Assembly (NCBI GenBank): GCA_003427395.1
Contig: BFEA01000022.1
Span: 3,787,432 to 3,836,875 of the forward strand
Length of the DNA: 49,444 nt
DNA from: Chara braunii
Lineage: Eukaryota; Streptophyta; Charophyceae; Charales; Characeae
Direction of reading: 5' to 3'
This document shows, piece by piece, positions 1-11,589 of this stretch; within the stretch, counting starts at the first letter, position 1, and each line of letters begins with the position of its first letter. The position numbers and the translations under genes are program-made. The notes beneath the pieces are model-generated. The model made no database searches, was not told where the DNA came from, and was given only the letters and a program-made list of their open reading frames with translations.

Positions 1-17
1 GTGTGTGAGAGAGAGAG
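1..17. repeat. GT/GA microsatellite at left edge
   Basis: Short run of GT followed by GA dinucleotides. It is the reverse-complement counterpart of the longer TC/CA tract that closes the window at 49370-49444. Confidence 0.9.
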
Positions 18-447
18 TGTTTTTTTTTAAAAAGGTAATCTATATTCGTCACTCATCTATTTCATCTTTCCAAGGGAGAGAGTCGTTTCAAAGAGGAGGG
101 GCGTGAGGGGCCGGCGCAGCAGCGCTCCGAACTTGCGCTACCGGCCGAACGGAAGTTTCGGTCGGTCTCGTCGATCTCTTGACTCGCCACCAAGCCTCGG
201 GAACATCGAGGGTCTCCATCCTCCCGTCCCGCCGTCGCCTTCCAAGGAACTTCCACACGGCCCGCTGCAGAGGTTGCCTCTCAAGACTGCAATTGAGGGA
301 GCAGTGAAGGCCCAGGGTTTTCAATCTGGCCTATTCCTGGTTCGATCGCCGCTACCAAGGGAATCGTCGTTGGTTTCTCAGCTCCGTCGTCGGGCCTCGC
401 TCTACTACTTCCGGGGCGTGGTCCCACTAGCAAAGAGGATCAGATCC
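18..447. other. Stretch without a recognised gene
   Basis: GC-rich sequence with an open frame of 131 codons (103-498, plus) that is basic, low in complexity and has no motif I recognise. Overlapping frames on the other strand are equally open, as expected from composition. I regard it as non-coding flank of the repeat block that follows. Confidence 0.5.
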
Positions 448-545
448 AATGCCTGCATCTGGACGTGTTTGTTAAGAGGTGCAGGAAATCGAGATTGAAC
501 TGCTTTTCTGCATCTCTGCATAGAAGACATCCAGATTCAGGCATT
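448..545. repeat. Foldback element FB3 (98 bp)
   Basis: The left arm (448-467) begins AATGCCTGCATCTGGA and the right arm (526-545) is its reverse complement with few mismatches (AATGCCTGAATCTGGA), leaving a ~58-bp loop. This is a small non-autonomous hairpin or foldback. No second copy was found. Confidence 0.65.
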
Positions 546-613
546 CAATGCGCTCATCTTTGTTAGTGGGACCTCGGCCCTGAAATGTGCACAACGAGAG
601 CGAATCTTCCCTC

Positions 614-753
614 AGAACATGGAAAGATACACCGCCGTGAGTTTTGTCTTTTGTGCATGTCGAGCAGTGGAGCGAGGCACAAAAGACAAAAAATCAGCAC
701 TCTCCACATGCACAAAACACAAAAAAGATGGCAATGTATCTTTTCATGTTCTT
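614..753. repeat. Foldback element FB1, copy a
   Basis: Outer arms AGAACATGGAAAGATACA.. (614-636) and its reverse complement (730-753). Inside are further inverted TTTTGTCTTTTGTGC motifs (642-656 against 677-692), so the whole 140 bp can fold. Related copies lie at 49149-49263 (complete) and 48417-48490 (left half). Together they form a dispersed foldback or MITE-like family. Confidence 0.8.
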
Positions 754-837
754 GTAGTGGATTCAGCCTCATTTTGCATATGTAGTCCATATTCTTATCT
801 CGTTTCCTTCTCCTGAAAGCCCCCCCCCTTTTTACCC

Positions 838-1092
838 AAACGGGAACGGACACACACGCGGACGCCGACCAAGGTAGTTACCTCAACGACCTCCCCAACC
901 CGGCCGGTCGTTGAGCCTCTAAGCTCTGAGCCGACTGATCGGCCTACCGGTTGTTTTAACGTTGCCGACCCCACCCTTCCAGCACCCCTGTTGACGCCCT
1001 ATAGACCCCAGTTAACGGTCGTCGACTTTCCCGAAAGAGAAAGTTTTTGCTACACGACAAAAAGGCGATGGGGTAAGGCGCAGCCTATGGCT
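838..1092 (+). repeat. LINE leader block, copy 1
   Basis: About 250 bp homologous to the reverse complements of 38323-38566 and 48845-49100. Shared landmarks are a GACCTCCCC start region, CACCCTTCCAGC, ACGCCCTATAGACCCC, the run CTACACGACAAAAA and GGGGTAAGGCGCAGCC. In all three places the block lies upstream of a LINE ORF1 in the same relative orientation, so it is either the 5' end of the LINE family or an element always found next to it. Confidence 0.75.
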
Positions 1093-2198
1093 GCGAACTG
1101 ATGTGGCGCGTCTATCGAGCCCACGTCACTGATGCGCACTAGAGAGTCCGACATGGGTCGCTTACAAGTTTTCTGTCCTCAACACAGGTAATTTCCTACT
1201 CAAATGTTTTGGGTTTCTAACCTAACTGTTCATTACCTCCCTCTCCGGAGAGAGGGGAATAGTGACAGTCTCGCCGGTTCATGACTGGGAAGGGTAATAA
1301 TAGCTGGAGTCGGAGTGCGCCTAGCTCAACGTCATATAGGATCTTAACGTTGGGTGAACCTTGATTAAGAACTAATTACTAGACAGGGTAGTATCACCGG
1401 GATGGTAAGTGGATGCACGTCCAACTTGAGTAGTATCTCTGAATTGACTTCGTGAGAAGTGAATATAGGAAAATCGATTTTGGCCCGTAAGATCTCTGGG
1501 TGAAGACCAACTGTAGAACGTCACCTAATCTATTGGCGAACGAAAGCTATTTATCCCTCTAGCTATAAAAGAAAGTGGCAAAGTTAAACCTAATGAAAAT
1601 GCAGCGGATCATTGCTTTACTGGAAACTTGACGAACTGAACGTTTGAAAACTGGTAGTATAAAACGTCGTTTATGGTGCTTGTAATCTTATCTCTCCGTA
1701 TCCTCTCATGTTTGCAGTCGCCAGGGAACGTGACGAACCGCACGATCGAAAGTTGACCTTTCACCTAGTCTTCTGGACTGGAATTACCAAGGGTAAGTAG
1801 AAGGGGACAAACTTGGCCCTGCCTCCTAAGACTTTTGGTCTGTTTCTTTGGGGGATGTGGCAGCGGATAGGTCTCCCCTGTGGAAGTTAGTCCATCGGAT
1901 TTTACTACGAGGCATCTTGGTGAAGACTAGTCGGAGTTGCCAGTCTGACTCGCCATCGCTGTCAAGACCAGTACACAGTCACATCATTCGATATCCCTTT
2001 CTCAACGATACTCACCCAAATCCCCTCCAGTCGGAATCACTGAATAGATCGATCTACTAAGAAGTAGGGGGAGCTCTCGGGTGTACTCAGGGGCAGACAT
2101 AATTCTTATATTTTAAGTTGCTTGCAACCCACCTGAATTTTGTTGAAAGGTCCTTTAAGCCGAAACTTCGCTCCAATGTCTGGAACAATATAGGATGA
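1093..2198 (+). other. Presumed 5' untranslated region of LINE copy 1
   Basis: Stop-rich sequence between the leader block and ORF1, with no other feature seen. Phrases such as TTGGTGAAGACTA (near 1918) and GGGTGAAGACCAA (near 1498) recur, hinting at degenerate internal repeats. It does not align obviously with the 5' region of LINE copy 2. Confidence 0.45.
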
Positions 2199-4842
2199 GT
2201 GTTTCGGCTCCCCCCCCTCCCCCTACTGGCTGGGGGCGAAACGAACACACAAGCAACGAGCGAGGCACGTCAAACTCAAGACGAAGGAGCAAGGATCCGT
2301 ACCCTCTTGGACCTTGCTTTTGATGACGGAGTCTTCCCTGAGTCAGACATCCAATTGGGTGTTACCGAGATCGTAGATGGAGTGGGAGTGTTAACATTGA
2401 GTGAGGAATTTGACACAGCAACCGTTAACTGGCTGAAAGCCAGAACGGTTATAGTGATTTTTGACGAACCGGCTAATGTTCTTAATATGGCACAGAGGGA
2501 AGCCCTGATTAGGGTATACGAAGACGCATGGTATCTGGACCCTAATGTCAGGCCGCACTCACGGGGAAGGCCCTAACATCATGTCTTGCGTGGCTAGGAC
2601 CGAACGAATTGCAGAATGGATGATCATGAAAGGGCAGGACCGTATTCCTACCAGAACAGGTTCGGTCAAAGTTTTGTTCAAACCATGGATGACGAAACAA
2701 GAGTTAGACACGATGCGTGATAACGAACTAGCGGGTAAATTCAGGATAATTGCCCTGAGAGTCCCACTGGAAGCCTTGCCTTCCCTGAGATTTGCGGTAC
2801 AGAGACTGATGGCTCGCATCATTACGATGCACCCCCCAGATAAAACGCCGGAGGAACCAAGATTGGGGAATGTGAAGATTGATTGTGTTCCTGAGGTAAG
2901 AGAATCATTTATGGAATGGGTGGTGGTTAAAAAACCCACGGGTGGAAATTTGGAGATTCAATTTGCGAATCAGGATACCCCCTTTTGCCAAAAATGCTTG
3001 TGGTGGTACCATGACGAGCACGACCCTGACTGCCCCAAATTCCACGAACCAATGCCGGAAGGAAGAAGGGACAGGGGTCGAGGAGGGAGAGGAAGAGGAA
3101 GAAGAGGGAACAAAGCAGAAAGGGGCTCAGGCAGAGGGCAAGGTGGGAGACAGATGGGGAATGGACAAGGAGAGAGAGGGGCAGCGAGGCAAGGGTTGGG
3201 TGGCAGGGGGGATGAGAGAGATAATGCAATGGGAGGTAGCGGACGGGGAAGAGGGGAAGTCGGGACATCGAGAGGCATACAAAACATGTCCCCCCATCAA
3301 CCCTCCCGCCCAGGCATCCCAGCGGAACCAGTTCCCGTATCATATCCACCCCCGCCTGTAGGCACGAAAGGTCAACCCCCACCCCTTCCCCCTCCCAACC
3401 AAGGAGCCTGCAGTCAGCCTGTTCCCCCTTCGGCCCCTAATCCAAACTTAGGGGGGTAAAGGAATCAGTTGATCCTGGGAGCATCTCAGGCCATGGTTCC
3501 CTTTTCTCACCCCCCTGTGGGTAGGATAGGTCAACTCCAGTCCCCCTTCCCCCCTAATCAAGGTTTGGGGAGGCAGTCTGCTTCTCCCTGGACTTCTGAC
3601 CCAAATCAAGTGGCTCACCCAAATCAGATGAGTCCAGGTGCATCCCAGACTATGGTTCCCCTCGCTCAGCCCCTTCCATTGACCGTAGCGACATCGACAC
3701 CTACCCCGGGCACCCTCATGAGGCCGTCGATATACCAACAGCCACAACCCACCTGCGCACTAGGAGCCCCTAGCCAAGACTCTGACCCCCCTGTAGCCAG
3801 TCATCCTTACCATCCAACGACGAGTTTCTTTTTGTTCAGAGACCCCACAAGTCACCCTCATATACGTCAACAGCTTAACCCAAAATTTGAAATCGAGAAC
3901 AGAGCTGAGGAACGACTTGCTCTGGCCTTAATAGGGGCCGACTCACAGGGTAGTGGTTTGGTGGGAGGGGAAGTGAAAGACAGGAGTTCTAACCCATCTG
4001 GGGCTGGTCCTCTCAAGGACCAGATCATGAGAGACCCAGGAAATAGACTTACTCTTCGCGCCCCCGTTAAGCTGAGAAGGGTAGGAAACGAGGGGACTAG
4101 TGATCCTGTACGTGATGAAGGGAGAGGTGACCTCGATTCTGACCACAACGAGTCACCACCACCTGCTGAATATACTGTGCAAAGGCCTGCAGGTGGCGCA
4201 GAAGTGGGTGTCAGGCCTTCCAATAGTCAGACTCAAGTAAATCCAACAAACCACGTGGTAGTCCTCTTCGGGGCTTCGCTGGACCCCCAAGGTATCAAGA
4301 TTCTCGCTGGAAAGTCAGACTCGGGAGACTTCCTCCTTCCAACAATGGAGACTGATGGGATTCCTACCACCAAGGAAGCCATCCGGAACGCAATTGCCCG
4401 ATTTGTGCTGGGCCGCTTTCCTTTCAGACTGATCTCTGGTATTAGAGTGGGCCGTAAAACTGTGGAAACAGAGAATGGCACTCCGCTGGGGATACACATT
4501 GCAGTTGCAGACTTAAAGATCTCCCCAGAAATAGCGGCCTTGTTGCTTCCACAAGGAATCCAATGGATTCCGCCAAACTGGTTTAACACACAAACATCAA
4601 ACGAAGCAGAGAAAGTGTTTCTCTCCGGGAAAGTTAATGCCAGCGTGGTGGCCCAGTTTTGTACCTCCTTGCCGGCGGACAAACAACCGTGGGCTGCAGC
4701 TTTCCGGAATCTCCTGTTGATACCTTGGGAAATAGCTCATGGACTAGAGGGGCAGAGCCGTTGGAGAAAGGGGGGCAAGAACAACACCAATGAGCAACGG
4801 ATCCAAAACCCTACTGCCGCGCCTCCCCCACTAGATGGATAA
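2199..4842 (+). pseudogene. LINE copy 1 ORF1 (gag-like), frameshifted
   Basis: A nucleic-acid-binding ORF1 protein normally packages LINE RNA. The N-terminal part (LLDLAFDDGVFPESDI, then WLKARTVIVIFDEP) reads in one frame to ~2555. A small deletion relative to copy 2 (around THGEGPNI) then shifts it to the frame running 2545-4842. That frame continues through a DUF4283-like stretch (GKFRIIALRVPLEALP), a CCHC knuckle (C-x2-C-x4-H-x6-C, ~2986-3035), an R/G-rich tract, a Pro-rich linker and a conserved C-terminal domain (FEIEN, RDPGNR, ADKQPW). One in-frame TAA lies at 3457-3459. The stop at 4840-4842 overlaps the ORF2 ATG. The intact length would be about 880 residues. Confidence 0.85.
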
Positions 4843-7800
4843 GCTGACTATTGCAACGTGGAATGTCAGAGGGCTGGGAGATAAGTCCGGTAAACATAAG
4901 AAAGCACGCCTGAAATCTTGGCTACATCAAAAAAATGTCCAGATAGCCTTCATACAAGAAACAAAACTAAACAAGGCTAAAATTGCCAAGATCGATTAGT
5001 GGTGGAAAGGTCCACAATTGTGGGCACCCGCAGATGGCACAAAAGGGGGAGCAACTATTTCGATTCATAAGGACTTGGAAGCGACCATGCTGGACTCTCT
5101 AGTGGACATTTGAGGGCAGTGGGCCTGGATCCGCATTCAATTGGGGGACAAAGTATGGACCCTAATGTCAGTTTATGCTCCCTCCAATCCTGGCGAACGC
5201 AGAGCCTTCCGGTCAGATCTTCCAAATGTGATCCCAGAGGCCGAAAACTTAATTCTTGCCGGAGATTTCAACACAGTACTGTCTCCAGGACTGGACTCTC
5301 CACAGAACAGACCAAAGAAAGCAGACGCCTGGATCCTTCACCGCCTTATGGCAGCAGAAGACCTTGTGGACAGTTTCAGACAGCTTCACCCATATGTGCC
5401 AGGTTTTACCTGGTTTGGAAACGAACGGGCAGACCAGGTATCGCCTCCTCCTAGAAGACTGGACCTGATTCTTATGAAAGGGAGAGCTTGGAAAGCAGTG
5501 GTGAGTGTTGAGGTGGGCACACAACCCTTCTCGGATCATAAACCGGTGAGGGCTACTCTCCGCTTGGGCTTTGCCATCCGCAAGGAACCTGGTTTTTTCA
5601 GGTTAAATAATGAAAATCTAAAAAATCAGGCTCTGATGGATTGGTGTGAAAGACATTGGCTGGACTGGGCGAAGATTAAGGATTGGTTTGTCTCAGAGGA
5701 AGAGTGGGTTCAAACCGGGTTTAGAGTGGTAACCAAGGCTATGGATGTTTTTTCCCGAATCTTGGCAAGAGGAAGAAGCCAAGAGAAGGAAGAGTTCAGG
5801 AGAAGGGTGGAAGAGGCGGAAGAGCATATGGGACAGGATCCTTACACAGATATATATTGGGAAAGGAGGAGGGGCAGCTGGCTGAGAAAATGGGAGGATA
5901 TACAGATAGAGCAGCAAGAAACGTGGGCAAAGAGAGCAAAAGAAAGAGGTATGACCCAAGTTGATCGCATAACGAAGGAAACTTTTCGGCGCATATGCCC
6001 ACCACGTGCTCATTCTCTTATTCGGGACCTGGTTCATCCCTTCAATGCTCAAGCGGATTTGGCTACGGATACTGAGACCTTGGCTGAGTATGCTCTTGAT
6101 TACTATTCGGACATCTTAACCTCCCGCAGACCCCCGGATGAATCACTCCAAGACTTTCGAGAGGAAGCAGACTTGTGGTTGTCGTCTACTCATTCATTGG
6201 AGCAACACCAGAGACAAGAGTTGGACAGACCCATCTCTTTGGAGGAATTGCAGGCTGCTGCAGAAAGTATGGCAAAGGGGAAAGTACCTGGAGACGACGG
6301 TCTCCCAATTGAATTTTACCTGGCAACATGGAACCAAGTAGGTCCAATCTTGCTGAGTCTTTTTAACAAGGTACTCGAGGGGGGTAGCCTAACTGAAGAC
6401 ATGTGTAGAGGGGTGATCACGCTTTTGTACAAAAAGGGGGACAAGCAAAATATCAAGAACTGGCGGTCGATATCCTTGTTAAACATGTCTTACAAGCTAT
6501 TGGCCAAAGTCCTAGCTAGACGGTTAGCAGACTATCTTCCAAACCTTGTGAAAGCAGACCAAGGCGCCTTTGTCCAGGGTAGATCTATTTCAGAGAATAT
6601 TCTGGTAGCAATGGGAGCATTGAAGATTGTTGGCAAGGAAAGGAGACAAGTGGCAGTAGTTATGTTGGACCTAGAAAAAGCTTATGACAGGGTCAACTGG
6701 TCTTTTGTCCTGGCTACTTTGGAACACATGAATTTCGGCATCCCCTTTCGCACTTGAATTGCATCAATGTATAAGGCCTCCACAACGGCGGTCCTAGTTA
6801 ATAGAAGAAGATCGCGGACCTTCTCTCTCTCTCGTTCTTTAAGACAAGGGTGCCCTTTGGCACCACTACTTTTCGTATTACAAATGGAAGTAATGATGAA
6901 TGCTCTTAGGGCAGCTCCGTTGGCCAAAGGCCTACAACTGAGGGACGACGTGGAAGTCCTCACAGGGGCAATTGCAGATGATCTACTTGTGATCACAGAA
7001 GCGACAGAGGAGTCCATATAGGCGACAAAGGTGGTACTGGACAAGTATGAAACGTTGTCGGAGGCAAGAGTAACCTGGAATAAGTCAGCCTACTTCCTGC
7101 CATCCGAATTCCAGCTAGCAGATGATTGGTCTTTGAAGAGAGTCAAAGAGGCGGATGCTGAGCGGTTTTTGGGCCTTCACATTTCCCTCACTGACAGCAG
7201 GCCTGCGCAAGATGCGGCTTTGGCTGCACGAGTGCACGCGAGAGTGAAAAGATGTCGGGCAGCGGTAGGCCTCTCCCTGATGGGTAGGGCCTCAGTTATC
7301 AACACGTCAATCTTTGCCCTCATATGGCATATTGCTGCAGTCATTTTAATCTCCCGATCTACCCTGCAAAAAATCAAGTCATGGGCTGCACACTATTTGT
7401 GGAAACCTGGTGGGGAGGAACAGGAGGGCTTCATTACAAAGGTTTCATGGGCCAAAGTGACGCAACCGAAAAACGAGGGTGGGTTGGGGATTTTGGACCC
7501 GAAAAAGCAAAACTTGGCACTGCTCGACAAATGGCTCCAAAAAGTCGGCAACCAATCTGAAGAGCGTAGCTGGTTAGAGATTGCTCAGTACATCTTACAG
7601 CGGGAGTTGGGTCTTGCAAGGAAGGAAGACGTTTGGGTGTGTCTTCAAATGCCCTCCTTCGTGAATTGAAGGCCCAAGTCTGCTATCGGCTTGGCCTGGT
7701 GGATCGCTTGGCGAAAACTAAGAAAGTTCGGACCCTCTGAGCCTGTTACTAAAGATGAAGTCCTCGTCCAGCCACTGTTTGAGAATTTAAGGATTGAGCA

Positions 7801-9076
7801 AAGAACAGGAGGCACCTTCCCTGCGTCCAACCAGAAACGGGCTTTCGGGAGGAAATTGGTGGAAAGGGGAGTTTCGCAGGTGCGAGACATTTGGTCTGAA
7901 GAAAGGAGGGAATGGAGAACTGAGGAGGAGATGCGGTTGAAACTACGAGGCTTACACAACGTGAACGAAAAACATGGGTCATTAGTACAGGCTATACCAA
8001 GGGAGTGGATGGCGCTGCTCCAAGAAGATAACAGTCCAAAGACGGGAGCCTGGTACAAAGAATTTGGGGAGACAGAAAAAGTCCAAATAGTTTACCGGAT
8101 TGAGAAGCAAACGGACGGAGACATCTGGGCAGCAACCGAGTAGCATAAGCAGGGAGCCATGGGCAAACAGTCCCTGAGGAAAGGAAGCGACATTACTTTG
8201 TCATCGGACCGAAGACTAATCCCCATCCGAGTAACCTTCAAAACAGGGAGAGGTAGAAACTTCACTCCAACGCTGATGCTGGAAGGAAGGGAAATTGGAC
8301 AATTGAGAATAGACCCAATCAGATGCAGCTGGAAGAGAGGCCAGAATTGGGTGACCCTGGGTCACTACACTGCTGAAATTGGTAGAGAGAATCTGTGTAA
8401 ATCAAAGGAGTTCATTGCTGAGATAAGTAACAGAGCTACCACTATGTTAAACCTAGACGCCATACCTTCAAGGACACAGTGGAAACAGTTCCGGTCTCAG
8501 CTCCAGGTGTTGCCAAGCCTTAAAATGGCAGACCTCCTCTGGCTGTTATCTCATTCGGCGATTCCTACAGCGAAGTGGTTGGTAGATAAAGGCTTGCTGG
8601 TGGTCAGAACATGCGGTCGTTGCAGTAATAGACAAGATGAAACCTTATCCCACCTCGTATGGGATTGCTCAGCCTTGCGTCGAATTTGGTAGTGGTGGGC
8701 TCTACACTGGCAAGGGATGGGGGTTGCACTCCCCTGGGATCAGAAATGGGTGAAGACTGGGTTCCTCCCGCCCTTATTCTTCAAGGAGAAAGGTTGGGGA
8801 TATATGGCTCAAGCAATAAGATCGGTTATTATGTGGGTTATTTGGTCAGACCGAAACAGCATCCTCTTCAGAGGGGAATGGTCATCAGATGCCACAATCA
8901 AAGAAAAAATTAAGGCAACTGTACGACTTATGATCTGCGCGGACTGGTTTCATAAGGCCAACAGAGATCTGTCCCCAAAGGGTCGCCAATGGTTTCTTTT
9001 TACGTGGGCTAGAGGATGCCAGCTAGCAGTTGTCACCACCGAAGGCAAATTGGTCATTGCCCCGTGGTTAAGTTAG
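4835..9076 (+). pseudogene. LINE copy 1 ORF2: endonuclease / reverse transcriptase / zf-RVT
   Basis: ORF2 nicks the target and copies the RNA. All of 4835-9076 stays in one frame (~1,413 codons). The APE-type endonuclease shows WNVRG, QETKL, YAPSNPGERR, GDFN and SDHKPV. The RT shows DLEKAYDRVNWSFV, RQGCPLAPLLFVLQ and the catalytic IADDLL. The C-terminal zinc finger is CGRCSN..HLVWDC, followed by a ~110-residue tail (GRQWFLFTWARG). No RNase H was seen. Internal stops are at 4997 (TAG), 5111 (TGA), 6755 (TGA), 7019 (TAG), 7667 (TGA), 8141 (TAG) and 8690 (TAG). Several replace Trp or Arg of copy 2, as expected from C-to-T/G-to-A decay. The start ATG is fixed by homology to copy 2 (DKLxIATWNVRG). 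Confidence 0.92.
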
Positions 9077-9742
9077 AACGGGTGGGAGCATGGAATGAGG
9101 TAGTGCTGCCCCGTTTTTTTTATCCGGGCGGGAGTACAGAGTCTCCCGCGGTGCGAGTAGTGCTTGGGTGGAATGCGTCCAGTTTCTGCGTGGGTAATAC
9201 CTGGCCTTCTCAGTTTTGTAGGCCCACAGTAGGGCAATCATTCACAGTGATCTGAGAGGTATTGAGGAGAAACTGAGTCGTGTTAGACTCAGGGGGATTG
9301 AAAGATAGTTCGTTGGAGAGTAGGTTTGGATTCGGGTGTAAAGGGTAGGTAGTTGCCGGTGGGTGAGAGGCTGCGAGAGGTAGCAGTCACTTCAGAATAG
9401 TCTTGCAAGAGTGTGTAGGGGTAGGGGGAGGGCGTTTGCTTCCTTTTTTCTCTTTCAGTCTCATTTCTTTTTCTTTAGGCTAGTTGTCTGTTTTATTAGG
9501 CTATGTCGGGTAGCTCTGAGCCATAAGACAGGGACTGACTCACCCTTTGATGGAAGGTTAATGAGTAAAGATGTGTTCGTCTGTGACAGTTCGTGGTTCA
9601 ACTTGAACCTTAAGCTAAATCGGCTGATGCTGCCGGGATAACTTCCGGGTTGAATTGTGAGGTCCCCGGCCTCAATCCTCTGATTTTGGAATTGATGAGT
9701 TACCTTTAAAATAAAAAAAAATAAAAAAATAAAAAAAAACAC
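9077..9742 (+). other. LINE copy 1 3' UTR and A-rich tail
   Basis: Non-coding. The last part, 9611-9675 (AAGCTAAATCGGCTGATG, GGGTTGAATTGTGAGGT), matches 38951-39012 of LINE copy 2 on the opposite strand, so it is the conserved 3' terminus probably recognised by the RT. It ends in an A-rich tract with occasional T. Confidence 0.8.
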
Positions 9743-10570
9743 CAACGCATTCAGACGTAGCCGTGCACACACGATGAGAGCTCGTGCATGTGTTTACCGG
9801 AATTATTACCACATTCAGCCCAGAAATGTCCTACGCCGTCCGCCAACCGCCAGAAGACTGGGCCTGCACGCAATCGTGGCCGCGTGGGGCCCACACAAGT
9901 CCTACCACTACCATGAACTAGGCAAACCGTGAGAACAACGTTTCTCCGTTGTGTTTCTTAACCAACAGTCACGGCCCGATTCAGTCGAAAACAACTCCTG
10001 TCATGTTCGATCGCGCATGTACGTGACCTCAATTGCCGCCAAAAACATTCGGTCGAGCAGAAAACGTAGCTAGGATATGCCCTTTCGACCTTCCACACCT
10101 TCATCATGCAACGCATAGCCAGCCACCCTACTTCTATTCGGCGCCCCCTTGCCCAACTCGTTTCTTTGCATTTCGCAAGCCTGGTTGAAAGCAGACTCGT
10201 TGACTTTGACCCTTATTTTTTGCCCTAACGAGAATGTCAATTCACGACACACTTCCCCTGGGGTACATAGGGTCCCCTTCCCACACTTTGTTGCGAATTC
10301 CTTTTTTGGGGCGGGGGAGGGAACGCGTGCCCCCGCTATCACAAATAATACCGGAGTAATACCACTATGGGTATGACTTGGGCCAGGCGAGTCCCAAAGT
10401 GCAATGGGAGATCAAGCTCACGGATATCCCCCGGGCAGGTAAGTGTTACGTTGCGCATTCCTGGACAGCTGCGAAGGAAAAACATGAATCAATGAAGGAT
10501 TAGTAGTTCGCAGCCTGTGGGCTGCGCTATACCGCGTGGTTTTGACGCAGGAATGAACGGGCGTTGTGCA
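9743..10570. other. Stretch without a recognised gene or repeat
   Basis: Mixed-composition sequence. Short open frames on both strands (for example 10070-10342 minus and 10149-10376 plus) overlap each other and show no family motif. I see nothing functional here. Confidence 0.5.
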
Positions 10571-11240
10571 GTTTGTCGTCCCGCCCCGCTGCTCAATTGT
10601 TTGTGGACACCACATACCGTGTAGATGATAACACGCATGTCCACGAAACTTGCTCGCTCTCATTTCTCTGATATTCTCCAAGTTCCTCTTCTTCGCACAT
10701 TTCTTTGCCTCACCCCGTGTCATGGATTTTTATGGGGTCGCCTCCCTTTCTCTTCCTTTTCATGTCTCAATCTTTTTGTTTCTTCTCTCTTTTCTTGTCC
10801 TCTTCTTCTCCATTGCCCGTCTTCTTCTGTGTCTTCCTTTTTCGCTTTTCCATAGTGCTTGTCCGCATTCATCCTCTTCTTCAATTCGTTGCAGCAGTCA
10901 TTACTATTTTTATCATATGGTCTTCCTCTTTTTCAAAAATTATCGGTGCGCATACACTTTCTTTTGGGAAAGAGAAAGCGGTCGGAAAGAGGAAAAAAAC
11001 AGAGCATGAGGGAAAGGCAGAACAACAGCCGCCGAGATGCCGAGCGTCAGGATCGCCGCCTCGGATATACCACCCTGTTCAAAGTTCATATGCGGTGAAT
11101 GTTGACCCCGCCCTGCTGCTGCAGCCTCCGCCCTCCTTTTCAAAGTTTTTGGGCAAGATACTGATCTTTGTAGAAAATCAAGTACATTATTATCAATGTC
11201 TGCTAAAGCTCGTGCTTTGTGGAAAAAAAAACGTTGCCAC
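10571..11240. repeat. Composite dispersed repeat, copy A
   Basis: Homologous to 13020-13460 over its first ~420 bp (CTGCTCAATTGTTTGTGGAC, CATGGGGTCGCC-like, ATCATATGGTCTTCCT) and to 12236-12440 over its last ~200 bp (ACCACCCT.TTCAAAGTT, TTTTTGGGCAAG, TAGAAAATCAA). T-rich tracts open long frames on the plus strand (10705-11265), but these are low-complexity and I do not treat them as genes. Confidence 0.7.
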
Positions 11241-11589
11241 CTGCTTCATGACCCGCAGCCCGTAGTGTGACCAGGAAACTGGTAGTACCGAAGGCGAGTA
11301 GGAGTTAACCATGTAAACCCAAGTTCGAACACAAAAACGCATAGGCGACCATGGGTGACTACACCTTCGGCCCCCATCACCACTTCCATCCGCTTTGTTT
11401 TCTCCCTCATTATTCTCCATTTTTCTCCTTCTTCGGTTTTTACTGACCGTTTTTTCATTGGAGAAAGCGCTTGAACCTGAATGCAGAACCACAAACCGTT
11501 GCATTGAATGTTATACAGTCAGATCCATTTATAATTGTGCTATTCTGAATCTGTCCCGGTTCTAGACATGTTTATGAACAGGTGCATGA

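Larger units (their letters stand above)
838..9742 (+). mobile_element. LINE copy 1 (non-LTR retrotransposon, nearly complete, decayed)
   Basis: Order on the plus strand: leader block, ~1.1 kb 5' region, ORF1 (gag-like, 2199-4842), ORF2 (endonuclease-RT-zinc finger, 4835-9076), ~0.63 kb 3' UTR and an A-rich tail at 9708-9742. The layout matches plant two-ORF LINEs. It is dead: ORF1 has one frameshift and one stop, and ORF2 has seven internal stops. The 3' end matches LINE copy 2 over ~60 bp, which fixes family membership. The exact 5' boundary and the target-site duplication could not be determined. Confidence 0.85.

Noticed and set aside
103-498. 131-codon frame at the left end
   Set aside because: Basic, GC-rich, no motif, overlapped by equally open frames on the other strand and running into a foldback.
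4835-9076. Stop-codon reassignment explaining the in-frame TAG/TGA codons
   Set aside because: Both TAG and TGA would need reassignment, they fall at different residue types, and copy 2 has sense codons there; pseudogene decay is simpler.
10705-11265. 186-codon frame
   Set aside because: Phe/Ser-rich translation of pyrimidine-rich dispersed repeat A; the homologous repeat B does not keep the frame.
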